Assembly: GCF_937770335.1 (NCBI RefSeq)
Contig: NZ_CALJHY010000003.1
Location: 372,001-436,000, forward strand
Length of the DNA: 64,000 nt
DNA from: an uncultured Glaciecola sp.
GTDB lineage: Bacteria > Pseudomonadota > Gammaproteobacteria > Enterobacterales > Alteromonadaceae
Reading direction: 5' to 3'
Shown: in pieces, positions 11,538 through 20,627 of the stretch
How positions within the stretch are numbered: the first letter of the stretch is position 1
Layout: each line of letters begins with the position of its first letter
The notes under the pieces: generated by a model
Told to the model about the DNA's origin: nothing
The model's input: only the letters and a program-made list of their open reading frames with translations
Database searches by the model: none
Translations under genes and position numbers: made by a program

Positions 11538-14093
11538 ATGTTTGTAAATTTCACACGAAAATCACTACTCGCCATCTTTTTATCTTCAATGGTATTTATT
11601 GCTGTTGCTGAAGATACAAAAGATGAAAAGAAAGAAGATGAAAAAGAGAAAGAAACACTCACCGAAGTATTAGCAAAGAAAGACGCTTTTGAAGGCTTTT
11701 TTAATATCTACCGTGATAAAAAAGATGGCAGTGGTTTAGTGGTTTTTGATGAATCACAATTGAACAAACCGTTGCTATATTTTGTATCAACCGTCGATGG
11801 CGCAGTTGCTGCAGGGACTTTTAGAGGCCAATTTAGAGGCTCTCGTTTAATCGAATTTCGTCGTAACTACGACCGCATAGAAGTTGTATCAAAAACCCCA
11901 CGATTTTACTTCGACCCAGAAAATGCGATTAGCGGAGCAGCTGACGCCAATATTAGTGAAGCGATTTTAGTGTCAACTGAGATCGAACACGAAGAAGACG
12001 GTAAAATTGCAATTTCGCTAAGCGACTTGTTCGCAAATGAAGAATTGCACAAAATTTCGCAAACACCTTCAGACGACAAAGAAGCGGAAAAACGTCGCTT
12101 TAAGCCCGGTAAACTGTCAGAGGACAAAACCTCTATCAGCGAAATTAAGAACTTCCCTGAAAATACGCACGTTGTTGTTCGCTACGTTTACGAAAATAGC
12201 GATCCTAAAGTTGGCGGCGGTAATGAAGTGTCGGACGCCCGTTATACCACTTTACAAATTCAACATGCTTTCATTAAAGCGCCAGAGAATAATTTCAAGT
12301 CTCGTCGTGATGATGCAAGAATGGGTTACTTTTCGCAGCAGTTTGATGACTTAACGTCGGATCAAACAGCGAATTATCGTGATGTGATTAATCGTTGGGA
12401 CTTGGAAAAGAAAAATCCAGGCACGGCAGTATCAGACCCGGTTAAACCTATTATTTGGTGGATTGAAAACACGACCCCTGTTGAATGGCGTGACACTATT
12501 AAAAACGCCACACTCGCTTGGAACACCTCGTTTGAAAAAGCGGGGATTAGCAATGCAATCGAAGTGAAAATTCAACCTGACGATGCAGCTTGGAGTTCTG
12601 ATGACGTGCGTTACAACGTATTACGCTGGACGTCTTCACCGCGCCCCCCATTTGGTGGTTACGGTCCAAGCATCTCGCATCCATTGACCGGGCAAATCAT
12701 TGGGTCTGACATTATGCTGGAATACAGCTTTATGAAAGGCCGCTGGATTGCAGGTGAAATGTTCACTGATGGTTATGCTTCGTTAAGTGATAGTTTGCAA
12801 GGCGATGAACGGATGAACTGTTCACTAGGTCATGAACTAAACCTTGGCATGATGTTCGGTCAGTATGCTGGAATGGCCGATGGCATGGGTAAAATTGAAG
12901 AAGACAAATTACTTCGTCAATCGATGGCTTATCTTATTCTGCATGAAGTAGGTCATACGCTGGGCTTAAACCACAACATGATGGCGTCGCAACTGCATGG
13001 CCATGATGAAGCGCATGATGCTTCGGTTACTCAAGGTATTCTTGCCGGTTCTGTTATGGACTATCCATCCGTTAACTATGCGCCAGTAGGAAAAGAACAA
13101 GGCGACTTCTACACTGAAAAACCAGGTCCATATGATGATTGGGCAATTATGTATGGTTACTCAGAAGCACTGGCTGATCCAATAGAAGAAGAAAAACGTC
13201 TTACCGCCATTTTAAGCCGCTCTGCAGAACCACAACTCGCCTTTGGTAATGATGCTGACGATATGCGAGCAGTTGGCCGCCATGTTGATCCTCGTATCAA
13301 TATATTTGATATGTCAGGTGACGCAGTTGATTACGCTAAAGACCGCTTTGAATTAATTAAGCACATGGCCGGCAAACTAAAAGAGAAAACCTTAGTTGAT
13401 GGTCGTTCACACAACGACTTAACCGTTGGTGTAAACGTATTGTTCGGTGAGTTCGCTCGTCAAGCATCCGTTGTATCGCGTTATATTGGTGGTGTTTACT
13501 TAAACCGAGCTTTTGTTGGTCAAGAAGGTTACACACAACCATTAACGCCAGTGCCTGAAGTTGAGCAACAAAATGCGATGAATACACTAAGCGCTTTTGT
13601 TTTTGCACCTGATGCAATTGATGAAATGGCTCCGTTGTTTGCTTATATTCAGCGTCAACGTCGTGGTTTCAGCGGTTGGGGAAGAGACGAGTCCCCTCGC
13701 CTTCATGACATGTTGCTAGGCGCTCAAAAGAACGTCCTTGATCATGTCATGCACCCGAATGTACTAATCCGCTTAACTGACACCACGTTATATGGCAATA
13801 CATTCACAGCTGAAAAAATGATGACCAACTTAACCGACGCTATGTTTAAAGCTGATAGTAAGGGTGATGTAAACTCATATCGTCGTAACTTGCAGGTTGA
13901 ATATGTAGAGCGTTTGATTGCAATGTCAGGCTTAGAGTCAAAGAGTAAGTATGACAACTTTGCCCAAGCATCTTCTATGTACGAGCTTGGCAGAGTAGCG
14001 GATATGGTTGAGAAGTCACGTGGTGATCTGGCGACTAAGATCCATAAGGCGTTTTTGAGAGAGCGTATTGAGCGTGCTTTTTATAAGGGTTAG
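11538..14093 (+). CDS. Secreted zinc-dependent metalloprotease (DUF5117/DUF4953 type)
   Basis: This large secreted zinc metalloprotease carries the extended motif HEVGHTLGLNHN, with the first His at residue 469, and a Met-turn candidate SVMDYP. The N-terminal region fits the DUF5117 segment found in this family and the C-terminal half fits DUF4953. A signal peptide (KSLLAIFLSSMVFIAVA) is followed by a charged Lys/Glu-rich stretch. An upstream in-frame TTG at 11526 is possible, but the ATG at 11538 places the signal peptide correctly. Substrates are unknown. The gene ends before a strong terminator and is convergent with the epimerase gene. Confidence 0.88.
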   Translation: MFVNFTRKSLLAIFLSSMVFIAVAEDTKDEKKEDEKEKETLTEVLAKKDAFEGFFNIYRDKKDGSGLVVFDESQLNKPLLYFVSTVDGAVAAGTFRGQFRGSRLIEFRRNYDRIEVVSKTPRFYFDPENAISGAADANISEAILVSTEIEHEEDGKIAISLSDLFANEELHKISQTPSDDKEAEKRRFKPGKLSEDKTSISEIKNFPENTHVVVRYVYENSDPKVGGGNEVSDARYTTLQIQHAFIKAPENNFKSRRDDARMGYFSQQFDDLTSDQTANYRDVINRWDLEKKNPGTAVSDPVKPIIWWIENTTPVEWRDTIKNATLAWNTSFEKAGISNAIEVKIQPDDAAWSSDDVRYNVLRWTSSPRPPFGGYGPSISHPLTGQIIGSDIMLEYSFMKGRWIAGEMFTDGYASLSDSLQGDERMNCSLGHELNLGMMFGQYAGMADGMGKIEEDKLLRQSMAYLILHEVGHTLGLNHNMMASQLHGHDEAHDASVTQGILAGSVMDYPSVNYAPVGKEQGDFYTEKPGPYDDWAIMYGYSEALADPIEEEKRLTAILSRSAEPQLAFGNDADDMRAVGRHVDPRINIFDMSGDAVDYAKDRFELIKHMAGKLKEKTLVDGRSHNDLTVGVNVLFGEFARQASVVSRYIGGVYLNRAFVGQEGYTQPLTPVPEVEQQNAMNTLSAFVFAPDAIDEMAPLFAYIQRQRRGFSGWGRDESPRLHDMLLGAQKNVLDHVMHPNVLIRLTDTTLYGNTFTAEKMMTNLTDAMFKADSKGDVNSYRRNLQVEYVERLIAMSGLESKSKYDNFAQASSMYELGRVADMVEKSRGDLATKIHKAFLRERIERAFYKG

Positions 14094-14155
14094 ATCACGA
14101 CCCAAAATAATGAGTTTGACGATTTAGCAAAATAAATTTTTGCTAAAAATCACAA

Positions 14156-14192
14156 AAAACGGCCCGCTGGATTACTCCAACGGGCCGTTTTC
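14156..14192. terminator. Strong bidirectional terminator
   Basis: AAAACGGCCCGCTGG pairs with CCAACGGGCCGTTTT, with one mismatch, around a six-base loop. The flanking A and T runs make it work in either direction. It sits between the convergent metalloprotease and epimerase genes. Confidence 0.85.
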
Positions 14193-14255
14193 ATATTATG
14201 TAGTTATGCATCGGCATTATTGATAACAAGCGCTTAGATAACTATGTCATAAAAG

Positions 14256-14307
14256 GCTTTTTTAAAGAGCTTTTTTAAAGAGATTTTGTAAGGAGCTTTT
14301 GTAAAAC
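14256..14307. repeat. 13-bp intergenic tandem repeat, four units
   Basis: Two exact copies of GCTTTTTTAAAGA (14256-14281) are followed by GATTTTGTAAGGA and GCTTTTGTAAAAC. The tract ends 17 bases from the stop codon of the epimerase gene. The unit length is close to the repeats at 4185 and 9432. Confidence 0.85.
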
Positions 14308-14324
14308 ACTGTTATCAGACCCTT

Positions 14325-15347
14325 TTACATTTCACTTTTATAAAAGTTTTTATACCACGTCACAAAAGCAGCAATACCATCATCTAAACCGATACTCGGA
14401 CGATAACCCACATCCTTCACCAGTGCTTCAACATCGGCATATGTGTCAGGCACATCACCTGGTTGCATTGGCAGTAAATTCTTTTGGGCGGTTTTACCGA
14501 GTGCTTTCTCTATCGTTTCAATAAACGTCAGCAGATGCACTGGCGTTTGTGCGCCAATGTTGTAAATACGCCATGGGCCTTTACTTGAACTGGGTGACGG
14601 TGACTTCGCATCCCATTCGAGGTTGGGCTTAGCGACATGCAGCATGGTTTTAATGACACCCGATACAATATCGTCAATATAGGTAAAATCACGGCGATGA
14701 TTACCAAAATTATAAACATCGATAGGTTCACCGGCGCTAATCGCCTTGGTAAATTTAAACGGCGCCATATCTGGGCGACCCCACGGACCATATACCGTAA
14801 AGAAACGCAAACCGGTTGTCGGTAAATTATACAAATGGCTGTAAGTATGCGCCATCAATTCATTGGCTTTTTTGCTAGCCGCGTATAATGAAACTGGGTG
14901 ATCAACATTATCGTCAACGCTGAACGGCATAGCTTCATTCGCACCATAAACTGAGCTTGATGATGCATATACCAAATGCTCCACTTCATTGTGGCGGCAA
15001 CCTTCAAGTATATTGATGAAACCAACAATATTAGCGTCGATATAAACATGTGGATTCTCAATCGAAAACCGAACTCCAGCTTGAGCTGCTAAATGAATGA
15101 CACGGTCGAATTGATGTTTTTTAAATAACGCTTCCATTGGCTCACGATGCGCAATATCCATTTTAATGAACTGAAAACGAGCTGCATTTTCATGCTCTGC
15201 TATCCAATCTAAACGCGCTTCTTTAAGCGATATATCGTAATAGTCATTGATATTGTCTATGCCGATAATATCCATGTCCATATCGAGCAATTGACGACAT
15301 GTGTGGGCGCCGATGAAACCGGCTGCGCCGGTGACTAGAATTTTCAA
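14325..15347 (-). CDS. UDP-glucuronate 4-epimerase (NAD-dependent SDR)
   Basis: This extended short-chain dehydrogenase of 340 residues has the NAD-binding motif TGAAGFIG at 6-13 and the catalytic pair Tyr155/Lys159 in SLYAASKKAN. The segments SSSSVYGAN and LRFFTVYGPWGRPDMA are typical of UDP-glucuronate 4-epimerases, which make UDP-galacturonate. A UDP-glucose or UDP-GlcNAc substrate is less likely. It starts at TTG with GGAG eight bases upstream. It probably supplies a uronic acid donor to the polysaccharide genes that follow on the other strand. Confidence 0.88.
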   Translation of the reverse strand: MKILVTGAAGFIGAHTCRQLLDMDMDIIGIDNINDYYDISLKEARLDWIAEHENAARFQFIKMDIAHREPMEALFKKHQFDRVIHLAAQAGVRFSIENPHVYIDANIVGFINILEGCRHNEVEHLVYASSSSVYGANEAMPFSVDDNVDHPVSLYAASKKANELMAHTYSHLYNLPTTGLRFFTVYGPWGRPDMAPFKFTKAISAGEPIDVYNFGNHRRDFTYIDDIVSGVIKTMLHVAKPNLEWDAKSPSPSSSKGPWRIYNIGAQTPVHLLTFIETIEKALGKTAQKNLLPMQPGDVPDTYADVEALVKDVGYRPSIGLDDGIAAFVTWYKNFYKSEM

Positions 15348-15592
15348 AATTATACTCCAAAATGCTTTCGTTTATCATAGCGATCATACTGCTAGAATTA
15401 CAGGCTTTTCAGACTCTCTTTTCAAACTTTATGTATAGATATTTCTTTGGAAAGCGCATATGATTGTTAGAAGTTTTTACAATTATTTAAGAGCGTAATA
15501 TTTTTATCTTATAAAACATAAGCTTAAATTAGGTACGCTTTTTGCTAATAGTAATAACAATAGCATTATTAAGTATTCAAGGAGCCCCCACA

Positions 15593-16267
15593 ATGGACAA
15601 CAATGAAACCAATACGACGCCTGAAGCTGGAAAGTCTAGACGCAGTTTCATTAAAAAATCGTCAATCGCCGCTGGCATAACAATCATACCAGCCAGCAAC
15701 GTGTGGGGCGCATGTAACGTTTCAGGTGTATCCGGCGGGTCTCAATCCGTTAATACAACATGCATTGTGACCCCATTCAGTGGCGGCCGTTCTCCTGGCA
15801 AATGGAAGCAGTTTTTAAAATATGCTCCTAAGGACGCAGACCTTAAGCAAATCGCGACGATATTGTCCGACGTGAACCACAAAGATATTTTTGGCAGTAG
15901 TGGCCAGAAAAAGACCGAGTTTTACTATCCAAAATTAAGAGATTTTATTTTTAGTAAAACAATAACAATTGTAGGCAATGGTATTGGCACGATTAGAGAC
16001 AAAGACATTAAGGTCGGAGATGCTGTGATAGGTCTTTTAGGACCTCTTGAAAAACACATAGCATGCACCTACTTAAATGGGTTATTTGGAATGAACTCAG
16101 GCCTGAGTGCGGAGTTTACTGGATTTGATGGCAACAATTTGTTCATAGAGCATATTTGGGGATCTGCTGAAATTAATGGGGCAAGCATGGTTAAATTAGA
16201 ATTGAAGGCTGCTTATGACAGCAAAAGCATTACAGAGGCAACGCTCAGTACCGTCCTCGGTATATAG
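15593..16267 (+). CDS. Tat-signal protein of unknown function
   Basis: The protein is unrecognised. The ATG at 15593 follows an AAGGAG site, which favours it over an upstream in-frame start at 15542. Residues 14-35 hold a twin-arginine signal, SRRSFIKKS followed by a hydrophobic stretch, so it should be exported folded to the periplasm. The mature N-terminus has two Cys (ACNVSGVSGG and NTTCIVTP) and a later Cys in HIACTYLNG. A Gly/Ser/Arg-rich segment near SGGRSPGKWKQ follows. It precedes the PqqD-like/HprK-like/nucleotidyltransferase genes by 36 bases and may be in their operon, perhaps as their target. That role is inference. Confidence 0.75.
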   Translation: MDNNETNTTPEAGKSRRSFIKKSSIAAGITIIPASNVWGACNVSGVSGGSQSVNTTCIVTPFSGGRSPGKWKQFLKYAPKDADLKQIATILSDVNHKDIFGSSGQKKTEFYYPKLRDFIFSKTITIVGNGIGTIRDKDIKVGDAVIGLLGPLEKHIACTYLNGLFGMNSGLSAEFTGFDGNNLFIEHIWGSAEINGASMVKLELKAAYDSKSITEATLSTVLGI

Positions 16268-16303
16268 AGAGTAATAAATTAGAGATATTTACCAATACAA
16301 AAT

Positions 16304-16531
16304 ATGCAAACAACGGACACTCTCCTAATACATAGGCTGGCTGATAAGTCAGCCTTTGTTGTTTTTAATCGTTTAAATTGGCGCACCTATATCATCGGCT
16401 TCAATCAGGTCATCGAAAATTTAAATGCGGGTATTATAAAAAGTATTAGTTCGGAAGAATTTATTGCCCTGACCGCGAAAGAACAAATAGAGACATTGTT
16501 TAAAGCTGACTATTGGGACACTTTTAAATAA
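16304..16531 (+). CDS. PqqD-family protein (HPr-rel-A system)
   Basis: This 75-residue protein fits the PqqD fold, a small winged-helix that in RiPP pathways binds leader peptides (a RiPP recognition element). Features are the 'ADKSAFVVFNRLNWRTYII' beta-strand region and the following helix-rich half. The next gene starts directly after its stop codon. Its pairing with an HprK-related kinase and a nucleotidyltransferase matches what is named the HPr-rel-A system. No ribosome binding site stands out, consistent with translation following the upstream Tat-signal gene. Confidence 0.75.
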   Translation: MQTTDTLLIHRLADKSAFVVFNRLNWRTYIIGFNQVIENLNAGIIKSISSEEFIALTAKEQIETLFKADYWDTFK

Positions 16532-17386
16532 ATGATTAGTTTGAATTCAGGCCAATATACCTATCGTATAAGAGGTGACATAGCGTCGGTCGAAGATGAA
16601 CTGACTCGCTTGTACCCGCACTCGTTAAATCATGACTTCGCCGTTGCAGACTTTGATATTGAAATACAGCAAACGAGCTTATTGAGAACCTTACTGCGCC
16701 CACAAGTAACGCTTAATATTGAAGGGCATAAACCCTTCAATCCTATTCATCCTTCCAAGCTCTTACCATCTATTGAATGGGCAATGAACTGGTGCGTTTC
16801 AGCTTACGATCACACTAAATTACTTATTCACTGTTCAGTCGCAGTAAAAAATGGCAAAGCTATATTATTTCCAGCTAAGTCAGGATCAGGTAAGTCGACC
16901 CTATCAGCCTATTTAGGGTTAAACGGTTGGCATTTATATTCTGACGAAATGGCCATCATTAATCTGAATACAGGTTATGTCGAACCGGTTTTTAGACCTG
17001 CATCATTAAAAAATGAATCAATTGAAATTATTAAGCCGTTTGTGCAGGCTGATGAGCATTATATGAGTCGCACCACCAAAGGCACTCACAAGGGTGATAT
17101 AGCACATGTAAGAACTATGTCTAAGGATGTTTTTGATAAGCTTGAGCCAAGCAAAATCGCTGCTATGTTATTTTTAGATTTCGATAAAAATAAGCGTTTT
17201 AATGTGTATGAAATTGATAAATCTATTGGCTTAGCTAAAATTATAACCAACGCCTTTAACTATAGTGTTATTGGCGAAGCGGCTTTTAGCATATTAGTTT
17301 CAATCGTTAATCAGGCAACCATATTAGAGGTTAGCTACGCCGAAATGGCTGATATTAAAGAACTCATCGGGGAGTTGGTGATATGA
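16532..17386 (+). CDS. HprK-related kinase A
   Basis: This 284-residue protein resembles the C-terminal kinase domain of HPr kinase. It has a P-loop PAKSGSGKST at about 114-123, followed by WHLYSDEMAIIN, which corresponds to the HprK catalytic Asp region. It lacks the HprK N-terminal domain, and no HPr gene is nearby, so its target is not HPr in any obvious way. It begins one base after the PqqD-like stop and overlaps the nucleotidyltransferase gene by four bases (ATGA). Lasso-peptide clusters of the paeninodin type use a similar kinase on a precursor peptide. A related peptide or protein target is possible here. Confidence 0.8.
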   Translation: MISLNSGQYTYRIRGDIASVEDELTRLYPHSLNHDFAVADFDIEIQQTSLLRTLLRPQVTLNIEGHKPFNPIHPSKLLPSIEWAMNWCVSAYDHTKLLIHCSVAVKNGKAILFPAKSGSGKSTLSAYLGLNGWHLYSDEMAIINLNTGYVEPVFRPASLKNESIEIIKPFVQADEHYMSRTTKGTHKGDIAHVRTMSKDVFDKLEPSKIAAMLFLDFDKNKRFNVYEIDKSIGLAKIITNAFNYSVIGEAAFSILVSIVNQATILEVSYAEMADIKELIGELVI

Positions 17387-18492
17387 CGCCAACCGGTATT
17401 TCAAAAACGTTGTTTTTAGCGATGCTTACGCAGAAAAAAAGTATCACCGACCTAGAACCTGAAGAATTAGACTCACTATTAAGAGCTACCATCGCAGCGC
17501 ATATGCATGGCGTATTGGCAAACACAGTAGACAAAACATTGTCGCTTTTATTGCCGCTGCCTCTATCTCGACATTTTGCATCGATACATACTTTTTCACT
17601 CGCACAAAAAAACCAGGTTGTTGCGTCTGCTAACTTGCTGTCAGCACAGCTATCGTCTGCTGGAATACCGGTTCTGTTGCTCAAAGGTGCAGCCTACATC
17701 CTTAGCAATAAACCTAATGCACAAGGTAGGCTAATTTCTGACATCGATATTTTAGTTCAACGAGAAGCATTAGCAATGGTCGAAAGTACACTACAAAAAA
17801 ATGGCTGGCGAGCTAAATCATTGAACGATTATGATGAAAAGTATTATAGAGAATGGTCGCATGAATTACCGCCCTACATACACAGCGAAACTGGTGTAAT
17901 CCTCGATATTCACCATAACCTAATTCCGCTGTCGTCAGGAAAAACCATCAATATTGCGCAAATTGAAGCAACAAAAGTGGTCGTTGGGAACAACCTATAT
18001 ATTCCAAGTGACGCCTATCTGATTCTTCATAGCGCAATACATTTGCTATTAAATGACGATACAGAAAAAGGCTTGAGGGACTGTTTTGACTTGCATTCAC
18101 TTATTCAAGGATATCTCGCATCAGAGACGCTCGATTCGTTAAGGGTGATTTTTATAGAAGCCAACTGTGAGACTGAATTTAGCATACTCATTCATTTGCT
18201 CAATCGAATTTTTAACAATGAATACAGCGAGATTGTATTGAATGGTGTTCATCGCTTATCTTGGCATGACCAGGTATTGGTTAATTCGCTGTATAGAACT
18301 ATTTGCCCGCGCACTGACTACCTGCTTGACAACAAGTCAGCGCTCGCAAGGCAACATGTTTATATGCACGGTCATTTAAGCAAGATGCCCTTCTTACTAT
18401 TTATTCAGCACATCTGCTATAAAGGTTACCGCTCTGCGGTTAAACGACTATTGGGTGAAACCTTTTTTAAATCTTTATCACCAAAAGAGTAA
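17383..18492 (+). CDS. Nucleotidyltransferase family protein
   Basis: This 369-residue protein fits the PF14907-type nucleotidyltransferases found beside HprK-like kinases. The motif GRLISDIDILVQ supplies the two Asp residues typical of the nucleotidyltransferase fold, and LLLKGAAYI precedes it. The C-terminal part is mostly helical and contains HSAIHLLLND. It overlaps the kinase gene by four bases and closes the operon. Whether it transfers NMP to a peptide, protein or sugar cannot be told. Confidence 0.8.
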   Translation: MTPTGISKTLFLAMLTQKKSITDLEPEELDSLLRATIAAHMHGVLANTVDKTLSLLLPLPLSRHFASIHTFSLAQKNQVVASANLLSAQLSSAGIPVLLLKGAAYILSNKPNAQGRLISDIDILVQREALAMVESTLQKNGWRAKSLNDYDEKYYREWSHELPPYIHSETGVILDIHHNLIPLSSGKTINIAQIEATKVVVGNNLYIPSDAYLILHSAIHLLLNDDTEKGLRDCFDLHSLIQGYLASETLDSLRVIFIEANCETEFSILIHLLNRIFNNEYSEIVLNGVHRLSWHDQVLVNSLYRTICPRTDYLLDNKSALARQHVYMHGHLSKMPFLLFIQHICYKGYRSAVKRLLGETFFKSLSPKE

Positions 18493-18560
18493 AATAAGAA
18501 AACGCCAATGGTGAACCACCCAACCATGCCAGGTAATAGCACACTAAATCAGCGATGCTG

Positions 18561-19367
18561 CTATAACGTTAAATCAACGGTCTTGGCTAGCTTACGCAGA
18601 TCCCTAATCGGTATAGCATAACTAATCCCACTTGGATTTGTTAAGGCCGACTCTTTGCCTTGTGATACAAATACTTTATTTATAATCGCAACGACTTCAT
18701 TATTATTACGATTAAAAACAGGGCTGCCACTGTTACCCGGATAGGCCGTCGCATCTAATTGATAAATCAAAAATGGCGTTTTAAGCCTATCTAGCATTTG
18801 CAGAGTTAACTGGTTTGCATTGCTAGCGGGATTAACATCAGGCGTAACCGCTGCAATAATTCCTTGATGTGTTGCTGGGTATAAACCTAAAACAGCGCCA
18901 ATAGGAAAACCGGTAAAGAAAACGGACGTTCCTGGGTCAACCAAACTATCACTTGCGAGCCTGAGCGCAGGCAACGTTTTATCAATAGACAAGATAGCAA
19001 TGTCATGCACCGGATCTATCGCTACAATTTTCATTTTATGGAGCGCCGGGTTTGGCCCAGTGCCACTTAATGCAACAAAATTTTGGACGATTGTGGGATC
19101 TAATTCTTTTGAGACCACATGGTAGTTAGTAACAATGTATTTGCCATTGCCTACCACAAAGCCCGTACCTAGTATCTGCGGTGCTTTGGATTCGATAGGA
19201 GCATAAATAGCAATACCAACTACTGAAGGCGCTATTTGTTTAATCGATTCAGGTAATGATTGGGCTTGTTGTGCCACCGCTATTGATGAAAAACACAAAC
19301 AAACTAGAGCGAAAACAATGCCTCCCCAATATCCATTTTTAGTTGCACTTCCTTTTTTTATTTGCAT
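18561..19367 (-). CDS. Secreted trypsin-like serine protease
   Basis: This 268-residue protein has a signal peptide ending AVAQQ and a chymotrypsin/Deg-type protease domain. The catalytic triad is complete: His83 in VTNYHVV, Asp122 in VHDIAIL and Ser213 in GNSGSPV. There is no PDZ domain, so it differs from DegP/DegS. It is a single gene, convergent with the nucleotidyltransferase and divergent from the broken acetyltransferase. It should act in the periplasm or outside the cell. The substrate is unknown. Confidence 0.87.
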   Translation of the reverse strand: MQIKKGSATKNGYWGGIVFALVCLCFSSIAVAQQAQSLPESIKQIAPSVVGIAIYAPIESKAPQILGTGFVVGNGKYIVTNYHVVSKELDPTIVQNFVALSGTGPNPALHKMKIVAIDPVHDIAILSIDKTLPALRLASDSLVDPGTSVFFTGFPIGAVLGLYPATHQGIIAAVTPDVNPASNANQLTLQMLDRLKTPFLIYQLDATAYPGNSGSPVFNRNNNEVVAIINKVFVSQGKESALTNPSGISYAIPIRDLRKLAKTVDLTL

Positions 19368-19439
19368 TATCGTTCTCTTCTCTTCTGTTCATTTGTGCGT
19401 TAGCATAACTAAAAACAGAACACTAACCAATCAAAAACT

Positions 19440-20484
19440 ATGCTGACACAGATTTTTAAAAACTATGAACTAGATTATGTAAAATCATTGCTGGCACAAG
19501 TAGCGAATTCAGAAGACAGTGTGTTTTTGAGTCAGTTTTGGCTGTTACCCTGGTTAGAAACGTTATCTAAAAAGCCGATGTTAATGGTATGCAAACGTGG
19601 TTCACACATCGTTGGATTCGCGTTTTGGGGATGTCAACAGCATTGGCTCGGTAACAGATATTACTTAAATCAAACCGGCGTACATAGCGATGATCAAGTT
19701 TGGATCGAGCAGAATGATATTATTTGCCGTTCTGAGGATCGCCCTGATGTGCTTGAAGCAATGCTGCAAAAGCTCAGTGAGTTAAAAAACGTTGCAAAAG
19801 TAACAGCGCAAACGTGCCTGAGTGATCAATGGCAACATGCACGTTTTTTGCCGCCTGAGATAACACAAGAAGCTAATTTTTTATGCTGACCTCAAGGTCT
19901 CAGGTGATTACCTTGATAGCCTTTCAAAAAATACCAGAGCGGCAATTAGACGCTCAAATAAGCTCATTGCAGATAAATTTGGACCCATAACTGTCACTAT
20001 TGCCCCGCAAAGTGAACACCATCAAATATTGAAAAAAATAGCCGACCTGCATATCCTAAAATGGGGTAGCAGTGAATACGGCAGTGGTTTTACGAATCCA
20101 ACGTTTGTAGAATTCCATGAACAATTGTTGGCTGTAAGAGATCAAGCTTACTCCGGTAAGGCAAAGCTGCTAACGCTTACAGCGGGAGATTTCGTCCTTG
20201 GCTATTTATATATTTTGATTAGTGACAAACAGATTCTGTTTTATTTATCGGCCATTAACTATGCCGACCTAGGTAATAAATACAAACCAGGCCTAACCAT
20301 GCACTTCTGCGCAATAGCCCATTTTAAAGAACTTGAATATGACAGTTATGACTTTTTAGCAGGTCCTGCAAGGTACAAAGAGCAAATGTCGAATAGTAGT
20401 TATCCGGTTTATCACATCTCTATGTATAAAAACTCGAGTCGCAATAGAGTCATAACAAAGTTAAAATCACTTTTAGGGCGTTAG
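19440..20484 (+). pseudogene. BioF2-like acetyltransferase, split by a frameshift
   Basis: Two frames together encode one GNAT-type protein of the Acetyltransf_6/BioF2-like (FemAB-like) kind. The first frame (19440-19889) ends at EANFLC. The other frame takes over at 19876-19882, where six T residues occur. With five Ts the reading continues NFYADLKVSGDYL and then LSKNTRAAIRRSNK, the hallmark of this family, to the stop at 20484. The joined product would be about 347 residues. The break could be a real mutation, a sequencing error in the T-run, or slippage. The family often acts in cell-surface polysaccharide or peptidoglycan tailoring. Confidence 0.82.
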
Positions 20485-20627
20485 CACTGAGCCTTAGCCA
20501 CTATGCTAAACCGAGTGTTTATTTTATTAACTAACGTTATCAAAAAAAATACTTATCGTTTACTAATAAAAATTTATACTCATTATTGAGAAAATGAACG
20601 AACTCCAAAAACAGGTACAGCGTTAAC

